Below, in pieces: positions 35,116 to 48,415 of a DNA stretch of 64,000 bases (positions are counted from its first letter, which is position 1; each line of letters begins with the position of its first letter). Location: contig VDFB02321281.1 in NCBI GenBank assembly GCA_007258455.2, positions 24,869 to 88,868 on the forward strand. The letters are read 5' to 3'. The position numbers and the translations under genes were made by a program. The notes below the pieces were generated by a model that was not told the origin of the DNA, ran no database searches, and worked only from the letters and a program-made list of their open reading frames with translations. This DNA comes from Sequoia sempervirens (Eukaryota; Streptophyta; Pinopsida; Cupressales; Cupressaceae).

Positions 35116-35687
35116 GTAGAAGATGTTGATGAAACACATACTAATACCCAAGATCCAACTGGGTTATTAAGATTTGGACGAGATGATCCAAACCATCCTT
35201 TAAACAATACCAGGGTGAAAAGAGCAACATTGAAGAGAATACTACCAGTTGAGAAATTTGAAGAGTTGATGAGATCCACATACACTGATGACATGCCACC
35301 TAGCCTTAATGATGATGATCATGATAGTGAAAATGTAGTGCATGAAGAAGGATTGAATGAAACGCTTACAGGTTTCTTTGGGGATGGAAACAATGATGAC
35401 AATAATGATCATATGGTTGACAGTAATGATGATAGCAAGGGTAATTACCACCAACGTAATGTTGATGATAACAACCTGAAAGATTCCATCAAACAAGCAA
35501 CGAAGACACCCGTGTTCAAATCGGGTGCAAGTAGAACCTCAAAGCTGGCATGCACATTAATATTATTAGAAATCAAGTCACTATTTGGTTGGTCAGACAA
35601 AGGATTCACTACCCTACTAAAGTGAGTTGAAATCTATTTCTTACTTTGCATTGTCAATTGGTGCACATAATTCATAAACATTCATTG

Positions 35688-36968
35688 TGTAGACATCGAA
35701 AATATACTGATTGACATCGTGCATTCGATCCTGACTTACTAACATCATTTCTTCCTAAATCATCCCTCGGTCTAACCACTTAATCAAATTCCCCTATCTG
35801 ATTAAATTCATCAATATTCGTCTCTTAATTAAATAAATCATTTTGTCTAATTAAGTCACTTTCTCTTGTTAATTAAATCAATCCATCCGATCTAATTATC
35901 CCTATTTAATTAAATAATCAATTTATTTGATTAAAATCTCTAAAGTCTATCTATTAAATTAAATAAATTAAAACCTTATTTGATTTAATCTAACACCATC
36001 CCCTTTAATTAAATAAATCAAAATCTTTATTTAATTAGCCTCTTATCATATTCCTCTCTTATCTGATTTAAATAAATCCATAAATCTAAGTCAAATAAGT
36101 CACATCATCTAATCTCCTGTTAAATTAATTAAACCTTGATTAATCTAATCTCATGTCACATCCTCTAGATAATGCAAGTTGCACATGAAAATAGATTTAA
36201 TTCATTTATTAAATCCCTATTTTCCCTCACATGGCATCTTTTGGAATATTCTCCCAATTTGAATTCAAAAATTCCAAGTCAACATGTACATCCAACAAGG
36301 CATTTAAAACCTCTTACATGTCCTTTGCCTTGAGCCAAGTGGCATTTATTGCATTTTCCCTTCCCTCTTACATGTCATTTCAACAAATTTGAATTTCAAA
36401 TATTGGCATTTATTGGCACAAACCCCAAATCTTGCACAACCATCATCCATTCATAGCTTGACAAGTGGCACCATATCATTGGATGAATGTTAGTCCCACA
36501 TTGCTCAAATTTGGGCATTCATCCATCTTGAAATCCTATAAATGAAGAGCTCCTCTCCTCATTTTATCATCCACAATCCAAGCAAAGTTACCATGCTAAA
36601 ATACTTAGCCATTTCCATACATCATTTGAATTCCTAGTTAGGCTTTTTGCAGATTTGGCTTGGAGTTCTCATCTTTTCATCAAAAGTGGATCAACAATCT
36701 CTTCAACATTCGAATCTTGCATCATAGGGATTGGGAAAGGGCCAATTTTCACATCAAATTGGCACCAATTCCCCCATGGGATCAAGTGTTTGCTTCTTTA
36801 ATTAGGATTAAATCTAGTTTTGTCATTTGCTTTGTGTTCTTCAATATTTTCTTTCCTATTTTGAGTTTGCAAATGGATTTCATGGGGAATCCTTCTTTTA
36901 GCTTGTAATTCCTTGTCTAACTCGTTTATTCATGTTGTTTTGCAGGTACTAGGAAAAGGGTTCGCACA
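35688..36968 (+). mobile_element. Solo LTR H in transposase intron 1, TSD CATTG
   Basis: It starts TGTAGACATCGAAAAT and ends GGGTTCGCACA; CATTG flanks both sides (35683-35687 and 36969-36973). U3 is rich in AATTAAATAAATC motifs (35820-36140). A TATA box CTATAAATGAAG lies at 36536-36547. There is no PBS or coding region. TG...CA ends and a 5-bp duplication identify an LTR left after recombination. Because it sits inside an intron, transposase splicing need not have been destroyed. Confidence 0.85.
36537..36544 (+). promoter_or_regulatory. LTR promoter TATA box (H)
   Basis: TATAAATG lies in the second half of solo LTR H after a CCCACATTGC block, the usual U3/R boundary position. Confidence 0.5.
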
Positions 36969-39900
36969 CATTGACTTCGTTTATATTTATTTAAGGGGAT
37001 TTTAAAACCGTATATTGTATATAAATAGTCCTAGTAGAGATTGAAATATCAAACATGTTCATCATAAGTCAAACATTCAATTGATTTAATCTCTGGCAAT
37101 CTTATAGGGCACTAAAAACTAAAATATTCCCCAAAGAGAATGTGTTGCCATCAACTTGCAAAGAGGCGTGTTTGTTGTTGGTTGAGTTGGGGATTGAATA
37201 TAAGAAAGTTCATTCATGTAAAAATGATTGCATTTTATATAGAGATGAATATCAAAACAAGGTAGAATGCCCTGTATTCAAAGAGAAGAGATATCTTACA
37301 GATGTACAAGGGCCTACAGTTCTAAAGAAGGTTTTACATCACATTCCAATTATATCTAGACTTCAACAAATGTTCCATTGCAAGTCACTTGCACAATTGA
37401 TGGACTGACATGCAAAGAATAGGAGTAAAGCTGGATTCATGCGAATTTCGGCTGACTCCAAAATAATGAAACACATAGAGGAAAAATGGCTAAGAAAATT
37501 CAAAGATGAACCCCGTAGTATCAAGTTTGGTCTTGCAATTGATGGAGTGTGCCCATTCTCTTTCTTGAGCTAAAATTATAGTGTTTGTCCAGTCAGATTG
37601 ATAGTATACAATATTCCCCCATGGATGAGTGTTAGAAAGGAGCACCTTATGCTAACTCTCGTTGTTCTAGGAAAACATCAAGTTAAAAACATGGATGTTT
37701 ATTTTGCTCCTTTTATTGATGAGATGCAACTGCTATGGAAAGGCATAAGAATGTATGACATATCACGTCCTCCATCAAATAGGTCCTTCATGTTGTATGG
37801 TGTGCTATGTTTGACTATTCATGATTTCCCAAGACTTGGTGTTTGTTTTGGTAAGATAAAATATTTACGTATTTACACTCATAATTTATTTTCATCACAA
37901 CTTTCATACTTAGTTTTATACTATATTTTTGATGTTATTAATATTACTTATTGAATTGTAGGGCTTCAAATAAAGGGGATATTTGCATGTCCAAGATGAG
38001 CATAACAATTTCAAGGATGGTATTCTAAAGATCTACATAAATTTATTTACGCAAACAATAGGGTTTTTCTACCACTAGATCATAAGTTTAGAAATCGCCT
38101 GAAGAATCAATTTGATGGAAAAGTTGAAAATAGAAGCCCTCCCATGATTATGGGTCTAGGTGATTGGCTTAAGAAGTATGAAGATGTTGAATTGAAAGCT
38201 TGGGAGGATTTTTTTGATCAAGGTGATTCAATTGAAGAACCATAACAAGTTGTAGTTAATATGCCAAAAGGAATGAAAAGGAAATCCATATTTTATGAGC
38301 TCCCTTACTGGAAGGATCTTTTAATATCTCACCTATTAGATCCTATGCACATCTTCAAAAATGTCCCAGATTCTATATTTCGACATATATCAAGCAAAGA
38401 GAAGGACACCTTGTCTTCGAGGAGAGATATTGCTCTTTCACGCACCAAAATTGATAGAAAATTTTTGTGGCCAAATAGGGAAAATGAAACATATGTAGAA
38501 GCTTCATGGATTTTGAAAAAAAAAGAGATAGACAAACTAAAAAATTTCATCCATTCAATAAGGACACCTACTGGCTATGGGTCATAATTGGCTAAAGCTT
38601 TTACAGTTGATGGACATATCACATGATTTAAAACACATGATTTTCATAATTTTATGAAGGTATTATATATCATCATTTAACATTTACTGGTAACATTGAT
38701 TAAGTACTAAATATATTTTGATATTTTGTTGTGTGAGAAAAAAATTACTAATGACCTTTTCATAAATGTGTTTGATAGCATATCATGCCATTGGCAATTA
38801 GGGGGGATTCCTGTCTTATAGTTGACTTAAGGAATGCTATAAGTCGATTGTCAGCATTTACAAGGTATGTGGTTATATGAAATGTTCATGTGTGAGAGAC
38901 ATAGAGATATTATATTGTATTTTAATTTTTGACTAAAGTTTCATACTAATTTACTATTCTTATATTAGGTGGGTGACCTCCAAGGAGATCCACGAATGTG
39001 AAGTGCCAAAATGGAAGAAGGAAAGTGCATAAATTGTATGTGTATTTGAGAAGGAGCTCCCTACAAGTTTCATGGACCTACAAGTCCATTTACTTATACA
39101 CCTAGTTGATGACATTGAATTGGCGAGTGTCATATCAATGAGGTGGATGTTTTTCTTTGAGAGGTATATGAAAACTCTAAAAAGATATGTCCAGCAAAAG
39201 GCACATCCAAAGGGTTTCATGGCTGAAGGGTATGTATTGAATGGATCACTTTTCTTTATGTGTGAATTCCTTTGTAAGGATTTTGAAGATGGGCCACGCT
39301 TCTAGGATGAAGAATGAGCATTAGATATTATCGATGGAGAAAAACCACAATCTAATGGTGTTCAAGTAGAAATTAGTAAGTAAATTCATGATTAGTGTGG
39401 TTGTTTTTCTTGCAATCATTAATTTACTATGTAATTTATTTTTCAAATTAACAACATGACATTTGGAGTTTGAAATAAACATGTTGACATGTAATAGGTG
39501 TAGACGAAAGTGCTATACTCAACAAGCTCATTTTGTACCACATGGAATTTATGAACAAATGGATTGATTTGTATGATAAAAAGAGAGAAGTGTTAGAAGC
39601 AAGGAGACAGTTTAAGAGATAGAACCCAAGGAATACTCCACTTCCCACTGATCTGCTTGGGGAATGGGGCAAATATTGCACACTAGAATGGGTTACTAAA
39701 CAAAATCAAAATCAAATAGAAGATGCAGATATAGATTCAAACATAACAAAAGATGAAATCAACATGTCTAGAGGATGTGAAAGAAAGGTACAGTTGGAAT
39801 TTTACAAAATGTTGTTTCCTTACAGTTTTGACACTATTAACTATTTTAATATTCATCATTATATTTTTTTTCACTAAAATAAATGGTCTTTCACAGGTGA

Positions 39901-40840
39901 GGAAATATCCAGCAATGTGGGCATATGGTTGACATTATCATGTAGAAAGTGTAGATGCATAGAGACGATCCTTCGATTGTGGTATCATGGTTTACTTCAA
40001 GCAATCCAATCGATCAAGCTCAAAAGATAAGAATATAATTGAAGGGAATCTACAATATGTTGCGAAAATACAAGAAATTATTGAGTTGGATTACCACTCT
40101 TTTAAATGTTGTATTTTTAAGTGTAGATGGTATGAAGCATTTGAGAGGACATGAAGACATGATACCCATAGTGGATTATTTTCTATAGATTCCCCATGGT
40201 TCCTACTGGAGGATAAGGATCCTTATGTTCTACCAATTCATTGTGAGCAGGTATTTCTTTAACTCAAACAAGAAGCGGTAGTGATCATTAATCTATTAAT
40301 TCATAGTTTATTGTGAATATATACATGTCTTTATTAATCAATAAAATTGTTATAACATATGTCTAATATATGTATGTCGTTCATGTGTAGGTATTTTTCT
40401 ATGAAGATTTTTTGGACCTGAAATGGATATTTTTCATACATTATGATCCAAGATTAAGGCATGTATTTGACAATGCATTAGTGGATATTGAGCAAAACAA
40501 TGATGGCGAACAAAATGAGAGAGAGGGATTAGAGAACATCGAAGAAATTGACATCCATGATGATGTTGAAGATGGTTATGTTCAGGCACAAGAAGACAAC
40601 AATCCAGAGTTAGATGATGTTATGGAAGAAAACAATATGGATGGTATAGAAAATGATGATCCAAATATATCTGGTAACAATGTAGATGGTCTACAATCAA
40701 ATTTCAATGATGATGAAGATGATGCAGGTCAAGATGAGGATGATGATAATATTAAATACTTGAAAGAACATATGAACATTGTCAATGATACACTGGATGA
40801 CATTGTAGCAAAAAATAATGTTAATGACCAAGACTTCTAA

Positions 40841-41576
40841 ATTTTCAGAATTATTTGCAATCCATGTTTAAAAAAGGATGATTCTTATGGCCTAAACTTT
40901 GAAATGCTTCAGTAATATTATTTGTGTCGATACAAATTACCTATTGCAATATCCTTAAATTGTTCAATATTTGGTATGAATTGTTGGCAGAAAAAAATAG
41001 GATTACTTGGATGCTTCTTCCATTCATTTTGTATCAACATATGTTCGTGAAGACACAAAAGTTATAAAATATTAATGCATGTAACTCACAATTATTTAAA
41101 TAATCAACTTTGTTAACTTTATTATTTTTAAATAGTTTCCATTTTTATGTTGAACATAATTTTGAACATGTAACTAAAAACATCCACAGTAAATGCTTTA
41201 TTGTATCAGCATATTCATTCACATAAGCATAGTATTGAGGCTCAACAAATGATATTCATTCAAATATAAGAAGAAATAAGTATGAAAAACATAAGAAAAA
41301 TACAAAATGATAACACAGTCATGGAGAATCTTTGATAATAAGATGTTCTCCATTATATTGCTTCAATTGATATACATTAATAACAAAATTCTTCAAAATG
41401 TGAAGGTGGATGAGTGGAATATGAAACCTATCTACTTCTACTAGTGGTGATGGAAATGATATATGATGATGATGATTTAAAACTAGGCCTTGGTTTCCTA
41501 TTTATATAGGAAGCAACAAGCTATAGGCCTTTTACAAAAAGAGACGACCTTTCATAACTACTTCTTTTACTAACAA
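40841..41576. other. AT-rich spacer downstream of the transposase
   Basis: I see no coding potential. It is the convergent intergenic region between the plus-strand transposase and the minus-strand gene to its right. Confidence 0.6.
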
Positions 41577-44500
41577 CTATTTAATTAGCATAATTAAGGA
41601 AATAACAAGACTTAAGACATTTTGACATATGGTTCCATTATTCAATGTAGAAGACTCATGATCATTGATCTGGAAAAGTATTCCTCTCCATGATGAACAT
41701 CCAAATGCTCTCGGCTTAGTGCCTATTCTTCTAAAACCAAATAATTTTCCTCCCACTGATGCAATGTAAAATATGATGGCCACTTATATTCTTGGATCTT
41801 TGGCATGTTTTCAAGATGAGTTTTCCATTGACTATCTAGTAATTCATTTGTATCATTGACAAACTTCAGGTATCTTGCATCAAGAACAATCAACCCATCC
41901 ATGATATGATTTAGCCTATGAAGACTAGTATCATCACCCTCCTGTATATGAGTTACACACTTATGAATAACCTGACTGAATCCTTTCTTCCACTTATCCA
42001 AGTCCTTCAACTGATCACCATCTCTCATGATTTCAGGTATATACCATTGTTTCAAGGTATGGAATAAATCCATTCGTGTTATAATATTTTTATCTTCCCC
42101 TTGTATATACTAAAATTCACCAATAATCATCTTCACAGTTTGTTCAGTTGGCTTTAATACTGTGGGAGCATCAGGACTTCTTTGTAGAACTTTGCATAAC
42201 TTAGCCAAAGTGTGGTGAATAGGCTGCCACCTTTTGAACAAAGGATCCAATACAAGCATATGTGTCTTTATTTGATCCATTGTCTACTAAAGTGTTTTAT
42301 AACTATCATGCACATTCTCCAGTTTATCCATAACTGATTTTATCCTTTTCTCAAGAATATTTTCCATAACTTCACAAATTTTCCTTTTCACTTCATCTTG
42401 GGTTTGATTGTTGGCCTTCTTTACATCATCCACTTCCTTCTCTGGAGTTTTTACCTATTATGCAGAAATGTTCTTCACAAAATCCATTGGAGCAATAGGA
42501 GGCTTGTATAACACCATCTCTTTGCTTTGTGAGGGTCCTGCTCCTCTTAATCATTCTTTCAATTTGACATTCTCCTTGAATAGTTTATTAACTTCATCAT
42601 TTAGGAACCTTTGTTCCTTTTCATACTCCTTCAATCTGTCTTCTAATCCCTCAACAGTTGCTCAAGTGATCATGGTCGAATGCATGGTCATTGTGGCTGC
42701 CTCTAGAGGGGTGGTATCTTGTATTATCCTTACCATCACTGCCCCTTTCATCCCTTGAATTACATCCAATAATTTTGGCTTCCGTGTATTTTTCTGTTTG
42801 ATCCATATGGCCAGGGTTTCAATCTTTAAGTTATACCCAGTTCCACTCACTCCTCCATAGGATTCAAATTTTGTAACTAGCATTAGATCTTCCTAAGCCC
42901 ATACTTGATCAAGCAAAAACATTTTCTTTAATCCCAAGCCAGGGAAAATGAGCATATTTCTCTTCAAGACCATTTCTCTAGCCTTCTGGGGGCTAATTTC
43001 AATGTTTTCAACTCTTAATTTCTGGAAATTTTGTGCTACCATTTGATTTTTCTCCGATTCTTCAATTCCTGCTTCAACTGATTCCATCCTCTCTTCAAAT
43101 TCTTTTTATCTTCATCTTCATCCAAAAATCCCTGTGTATACGTCTAAAAATGGTCATGATTAAGCTTGTTAATTAATTAAATATGATTTATTTAATTAAT
43201 TCCTCTAATGTCATCTACATATAAATAAATTTAATTATTTATTTATATCGTTCATTTTCTAAATTCTTCTACCGTAATAATTTTATTTAATTACTAACAT
43301 TTCCACCTTTCGCTTAATTAAATTAAATAAATTTTCATAATTTATTTATATTTGATTATCATCCTATTCTAAAGTTTAAATATTTTGAATATTTAAATAA
43401 TGGAATATCTGCTTCATTTCACCTTTTATCTTTCGCTTGATTAAATTAAATAAATTTTCATAATTTATTTATATTTAATTATCATTTGGTTCTAAAGTTT
43501 AAATATTTTGAATATTTGAATAATGGAATATTCTCCATCCCATAATCGAATTTAAAATATTAAATATTTTATTTAATATTTTCCACCTCACCCTAATTTC
43601 ATTTTTAAACATAATTAAATATGAGTTATTTAATTATGTAGGTTGCCATTTTCATCTCCACTTCCAAATTAAATAAATTTATTTTATTTAATTTCTAACT
43701 CATGCTAACTGGTCCTTCCAAATTCGCATCTCATCCTTCGAAATGGAAGTTCCCCTTCGAAACTCAATGACGAAAATTGAAGAAAAGGGAAACCTTCCAT
43801 CCTTCTCTTCCACTTTCGAAGATCTCCCACCGTCCGATCAAACAAGCTTAATATGGACCGTCGATCGATTCAGCCAATCAAATCCGTTCGAAAACTCTAT
43901 AAATTCCGGTGCAAATCCAAGCCTTGGTTACACTTCGTATACTCACTTATGCACGCATACACTACGCATACACGCAATCAGCATTGCATTCATACTAGTT
44001 TCAATATCACAGCCATATTCCCATCCTAGCATCTTAGCATAGCTTTTTGCATTTCAGCATAGTGTGCATTTTAGAATCTCATTCTTTAGTTGTCCTTTTG
44101 TTGAGCTTGATCTGCTGATCTGAGAGCTATCTGGAAAACAACAAAACGCTGAAGTTAGAGGAAGATAAGACGGTTTCGAGAAGCTACTGTTATGGTTTGC
44201 ATATACTATTTTCCTTTTCAACTTTTCTGATTTAATGTCTTATTAATATGTGTTTGATTTTTATTTAAATTGATCCAATATTTCACTCACACACCCTAAA
44301 CTTAGGAGTCTTAATGAATTCATCATCTTCTATGAATCTCTTGGTTGCAATTTCCCTTTCATCTTCATGTACCTCTGTACTTTTTTTTTCTCTATCACCC
44401 ATCCTTTCCTCATGTTTATGGGAATTGGTCTCATGGATGGGATGATCAACCTCAATATCACCTTTCAATTACTACAGTACTATAGCCACTTCCTTAGCAT

Positions 44501-46310
44501 CGCCCACCTCTTCACTCTCCTCATAAGGTACTAACTGTTCAATGCTTTATGTCTTCTATCTTTTGGGAGGTAACTACTCCATGGGAGGTTCAAAGGTTTC
44601 ACCTGGGGTATGCTCTGCAGTTGCACCACTATCATGTTCTTGGAGATATGCTTCCTTCTTACTGTACAAGCCTTTAAATCTATCCATTATCAAATCTATC
44701 CTCTTGATGGGGTCCTTTTCCTCAATAAAGTATCCTAGGAAATCCTTGGACCTCTACTTCTTCCTTTCTTCAAGCTTCTTCATATATTCTCATATTTTCC
44801 TTCTACTAAACACATCATTATAAGTAATGCAGTTCCTTATGGCATCTTATTCATAATCCACTTGGTGTTCCACTGTCATTTTGGTAAGAAGATTGTGCCT
44901 TATGTTGTTCATATGATTTTCAAGGACAAAGGCTCTTTCTTTTCTAGAATTCAATGCACGTCTTGTCTTCAAATAATACTGTAACTCCTCTAGTGTGTCT
45001 AAGCCTACAGTCCAATCTTCACACTTGGTTTGGTTTGGTAGGAAAGTGCCTTTCCTCTTATTGTGCATTACATCTTTCTCCATCCACATCATTTGCCAGA
45101 TAAATTCAAGAAATGCTAATTTGAGGGGCACAAATTTTGGAAGTATGTGTGGAGCAATGTGGCATCCATAAACTCTTATTATTGTAACTTTCGGGAGGAA
45201 GAACCAATCTCCAAAATTGTGTGTATGACCCTACTCTGGTCTTAAAGCCAAAAGTCTCAATAGTTGCAACATTTTGGTTGAAAATCTTGGTATTGCATAC
45301 CCAAGAACTCCAAGGATTCTATGTACAAAGTCTTCGTAGAATACAACAAAGCTTGAATTCTTGCACCGACTGTCCCAAATATAGCACCATTTCTAGACAG
45401 GTGTGGGATTCCCTTGCTCATCTACTCTATCCAAGTCCATTCTTTTAGTCCAATGATCCCTATTCTGGTACAATATCAGATGACACAATAGGGAATAGTG
45501 TCTGAATATAATCGGTGCTCTATCCTCTATAACTTGGGAGAATTCATCATCTAACGCCTTCTCAAGGTATGAAGCAAAGTCATATTCAATATTAGTTTCA
45601 GGGTTTTGAATTCTTACGGCCATCATCATTAGGCCTATTGGAACTTTATCTTGAGCATCCATCCACAACACTTGGAAAAGAGAAAAATATGTAATCACAA
45701 AGTAATACTGAAAATTTGTCATAGTAAATGGTTCAGTAGTGGTAGTAGAGATGGGAATTGTTATGTTAACAATGCCTCTTTTCATATATAGGGGTAGTTC
45801 ATCACTTCTATGAGTCCTTCTTAACCTAGCATAATCCCCCTCACTTTTCTGCAGGTTAATCTTGGTTAGAGCTTGCTTGTTTAAGTCAAAACACTCAATG
45901 GTGGTTGTTCCGGTTACTTTTACCAATATTGTGTCGTTTGGAAACCTTACTATTTTGGTAGCTAAGTGATAGTGTTTGGATAGCAGTCTGATAAATTCTA
46001 CATCAACAAACACATTTGGGACAATCAACCTTGCTAAATCCAACATCCAAGGGTTTGACACTAGAATCTTCTCATTTCTCTTACTGTAAAAATACCAAAA
46101 TAGGTCCCATCCAGATTTGGGAATGAGGGCATCCCTACAACTTTGTGCGGTGTCCACGAGAAACTTCTTATTACCCTCTTTAGTAGACCCTGGAAGTATA
46201 TATCTAATATGGACTGATGGAGTGGTCTCTTCTTTACTTTAGGTTCTTCATCTTTAATTTTAGGTTGACTTTCTTTTACTTTTGATTGTTTTCTTTTAGG
46301 AGGCATGTTT
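41577..46310 (-). pseudogene. Decayed gene of the unrecognised family (copy 2), within element G
   Basis: Starts on the minus strand at 46306 (MPPKRKQSKVKE, a basic N-terminus), shifts frame near 46150, and continues as the longest open block in the window (46157-45393, 254 codons; PNVFVDVEFIRLLSKHYHLA, PIGLMMMAVRIQNPETNIEY). Further blocks: 45131-44847, 44468-44294, 43087-42893, 42883-42662 and 42073-41723. The C-terminal half is a long charged coiled coil (KQWYIPEIMRDGDQLKDLDK). Solo LTR I splits it between FIKTPKFR and FLDEDEDKK. The arrangement and several short phrases parallel the gene at 1336-4546. No function can be assigned; a plant-mobile-domain-like or transposon-accessory role is possible. 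Confidence 0.5.
43136..44293 (+). mobile_element. Solo LTR I inside the unrecognised minus-strand gene
   Basis: It starts TGTATACGTCTAAAAATGG and ends TTTCACTCACACA. It has AATTAAATAAATT-rich U3 like H and a TATA box (CTATAAATTCC, 43896-43906). The minus-strand protein frame reads sensibly across it when the LTR is removed. Flanks are CCCTG and CCCTA, a 4/5 match, so the exact ends may be off by a base or two. Confidence 0.7.
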
Positions 46311-46734
46311 CAATTTTCTCTACTATGGCTTCAGATGATGAAAGATTTTTTATATTAACAGAGCTATTTTAGAGATTTTTTGTGCACTTACCCAAGTATT
46401 TGACGCTTGCAAGACTTCTTCTTGTATCCTTAGCTCCTTCCACACTAGTGCACTGCAATTGAGTGTGATATTGAGAAAACTCACTTGTCTTTGGATGGCG
46501 AGGTATTTAGTCATATCAATTTTAATGCGAACTCTTCATAAAATAATTTCATAGCAAGCTCAAATCCTTGCATTTAATTTTTACACTGTTGGATTCGTGC
46601 GTCAGCGTGGATGACGTGATTTTTTGCATTTATTACTGCAATTTGTAATGATTACCATACTACCACCATCTCTTATTATACCTGCTATGGTATGGTGGTG
46701 TTTTTCCCTTCCCTTATGTTGTTTACCGCACTAC

Positions 46735-47053
46735 TGTTGGTGTAATTAATTATTTAATTACACTTTCATAAGTTTACTTAGGCATTATTTTAATTCCTAG
46801 GTTGCATTTAGTAATCCTTATCTAGTTGAGCTATCTTTTTTCTCAAGATAAGATTAGGGTTGTGCATCCATTGCCTTTTTAAGGCATCTCTTGTATCATT
46901 TGTAAATGATCTAAAACCTCAATTCTCTCTGATTAATGCAATTTTAGCTTTCAAGAGAACCCTTGCTTTTTTGTCTCCATCTCTTCCTTTCTGTGACAGG
47001 TTATTTGCATGTGATCTTCGAGGTCTGTGAAGTTGGATTTCTCAACTTCTACA
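46735..47053 (+). repeat. Element J 5' LTR
   Basis: Core from TGTAATTAATTATTTAATTA (46741) to CAACTTCTACA (47053), matching 49273-49589. It contains a possible late TATA-like motif (TTTTTAAGGC, 46877). Confidence 0.9.
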
Positions 47054-47065
47054 TGGTATCAGAGC
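47054..47065 (+). promoter_or_regulatory. Primer binding site of element J
   Basis: TGGTATCAGAGC directly follows the LTR and is the exact plant initiator methionine tRNA complement. Confidence 0.9.
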
Positions 47066-47710
47066 TCCAGACCTACTACTTCCTATTCGTGTTTTTGAAG
47101 GATTTTTGGATCTTCGAGGGTTTGGGATTTGTTTTTTTTTTTATCTAGGGCTTCCTCTTTTTATCAGAGTGTTTTGAGACCCAACGGACCTCACCGTTGC
47201 ATCTGAAGTGGCCAAAAACCTAAAGATTGACTATAAACTCACCTATTTTCGGCATCGGTTGTTCGTGAGGCAAGATTTTTTTAGCCAACAGGTCGTACGG
47301 CCTGCCAGGTATAGGGTACGATATTTATTTTGCAGAAAAAAAATTCAAAATATATGTTATGCAAATTTTATTATATCGGGCTATTTACAATAATATTGTT
47401 TGGGAAAAATATTATTTTGTGGGGTTATAAAAATATTTGGCAGACTATTTTTATTAGTGGTCGGATGACATTTATTTCCATGTACTCTATCTAGGAAAAT
47501 CTCTGTGCTACATCGTACTTGCTACCAAGGTCGAGTTGTAGTCTTTGTTGGTACTGACGTCCTCTCTCCCATGGTCAACATCCACCGGCTACTTTTTCGT
47601 TGAAACGTCTCCTTCTATCACTGGCGTTTGTTTTTCCTGACCACCATTGTGTTCCAGCCGGCTTTGCCCACCTCCTGCTGGCGCTTTACTAGCCACCACC
47701 AGCGTTTGGT

Positions 47711-48415
47711 TTGTGTCGACCCCCTAACTCTACGAGCTCCCTCAGCCATCGGCCCGAGGTCATATTATTAGCCCTAGGGGAGCCTCCATCGTCGGTGATG
47801 CCTATTGGCGGCGCTGCTCATTCCGCCACCCTCACTTCGCTCGCCTGCCACCCTCCAGGTGGTGGGTTTCTTTTTTACAATTTTTTGATCCCTAGTCATA
47901 TGACAGACCAGGGGCTAGTCACCCAGGTGCTTTTTTTTTGCACCTTATTCGCCTTTGTTTACCCTGATTTGCCTCCATATAGGCCTTTTTTTCATTTTTC
48001 CATAACTTTTGATCCCAGAGGCGAATTTTTTGAAACGAGATATCACCGAAAAGTTGGCATGCCCAATTTTTTGATGGTACAGTTCATTTTCAAAAAAATT
48101 GCTGTTTGGTGGGATTTTTTGCTCATTGAAGTCAGAGATGCGGTTTTCACTCTCGAGCTCATAACTTTTGCACTGTTCCTCCATTTTTTGCGATCTTTGC
48201 GGCATTGGAAAGGTCTCTCTGAGCTCTTCACAATTACTCATGAAATTTTTCTAGATTTGGCTCTAGGTATAATTAATTCAGTTTTTTGCATTTTGGCACT
48301 CTGGTTGATTACTTGGACATGTTGGCACCTGGAAACTTTTTGTTTGCATGGGATGGCTTCATTTTGGGCAGCATTATATTTTTTTCCAGTTTTTTGTCCT
48401 TTGTGGGCATTTTGA
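47711..48415 (+). CDS. Hypothetical frame inside element J
   Basis: A 234-codon open frame, the longest in J. It is Phe/Leu/His-rich with a Pro/Ser-rich start and hydrophobic stretches (FLDLALGIINSVFCILALWL). It has no gag, zinc-knuckle or pol motif and overlaps minus-strand open frames, which suggests low stop density rather than selection. It may be non-coding RNA space of a non-autonomous element. Confidence 0.25.
   Translation: MCRPPNSTSSLSHRPEVILLALGEPPSSVMPIGGAAHSATLTSLACHPPGGGFLFYNFLIPSHMTDQGLVTQVLFFCTLFAFVYPDLPPYRPFFHFSITFDPRGEFFETRYHRKVGMPNFLMVQFIFKKIAVWWDFLLIEVRDAVFTLELITFALFLHFLRSLRHWKGLSELFTITHEIFLDLALGIINSVFCILALWLITWTCWHLETFCLHGMASFWAALYFFPVFCPLWAF

Larger units (their letters stand above)
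35116..40840 (+). pseudogene. TNP2-type CACTA transposase, eight exons
   Basis: Exons by splice signals: 35116-35621, 37108-37850, 37962-38659, 38779-38864, 38969-39375, 39498-39787, 39897-40250, 40391-40840. Exon 1 ends with the family start of the core (LLEIKSLFGWSDKGFTTLLK), and exon 2 resumes in phase with KIFPKENVLPSTCKEACLLL. Transposase_21 motifs follow: CKNDCILYRDE, ECPVF, GLAIDGVCPF, YNIPPWMSVRKEHLML, FIDEMQLLWKGI, then LPLDHKFR and SIFYELPYWKDLLISHLLDP. DUF4218 follows (ISMRWMFFFERYMKTLKRYV), then DUF4216 (EIIELDYHSFKCCIFKCRWY, DPYVLPIHCEQVFFYEDFLD). The acidic tail ends NDQDF. It cuts and joins CACTA ends in active elements. About a dozen in-frame stops make it a pseudogene. Intron 1 holds solo LTR H. 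Confidence 0.9.

Noticed and set aside
42408..42758. 116-codon plus-strand frame in the unknown-family region
   Set aside because: It is the complement of the charged coiled-coil minus-strand frame.
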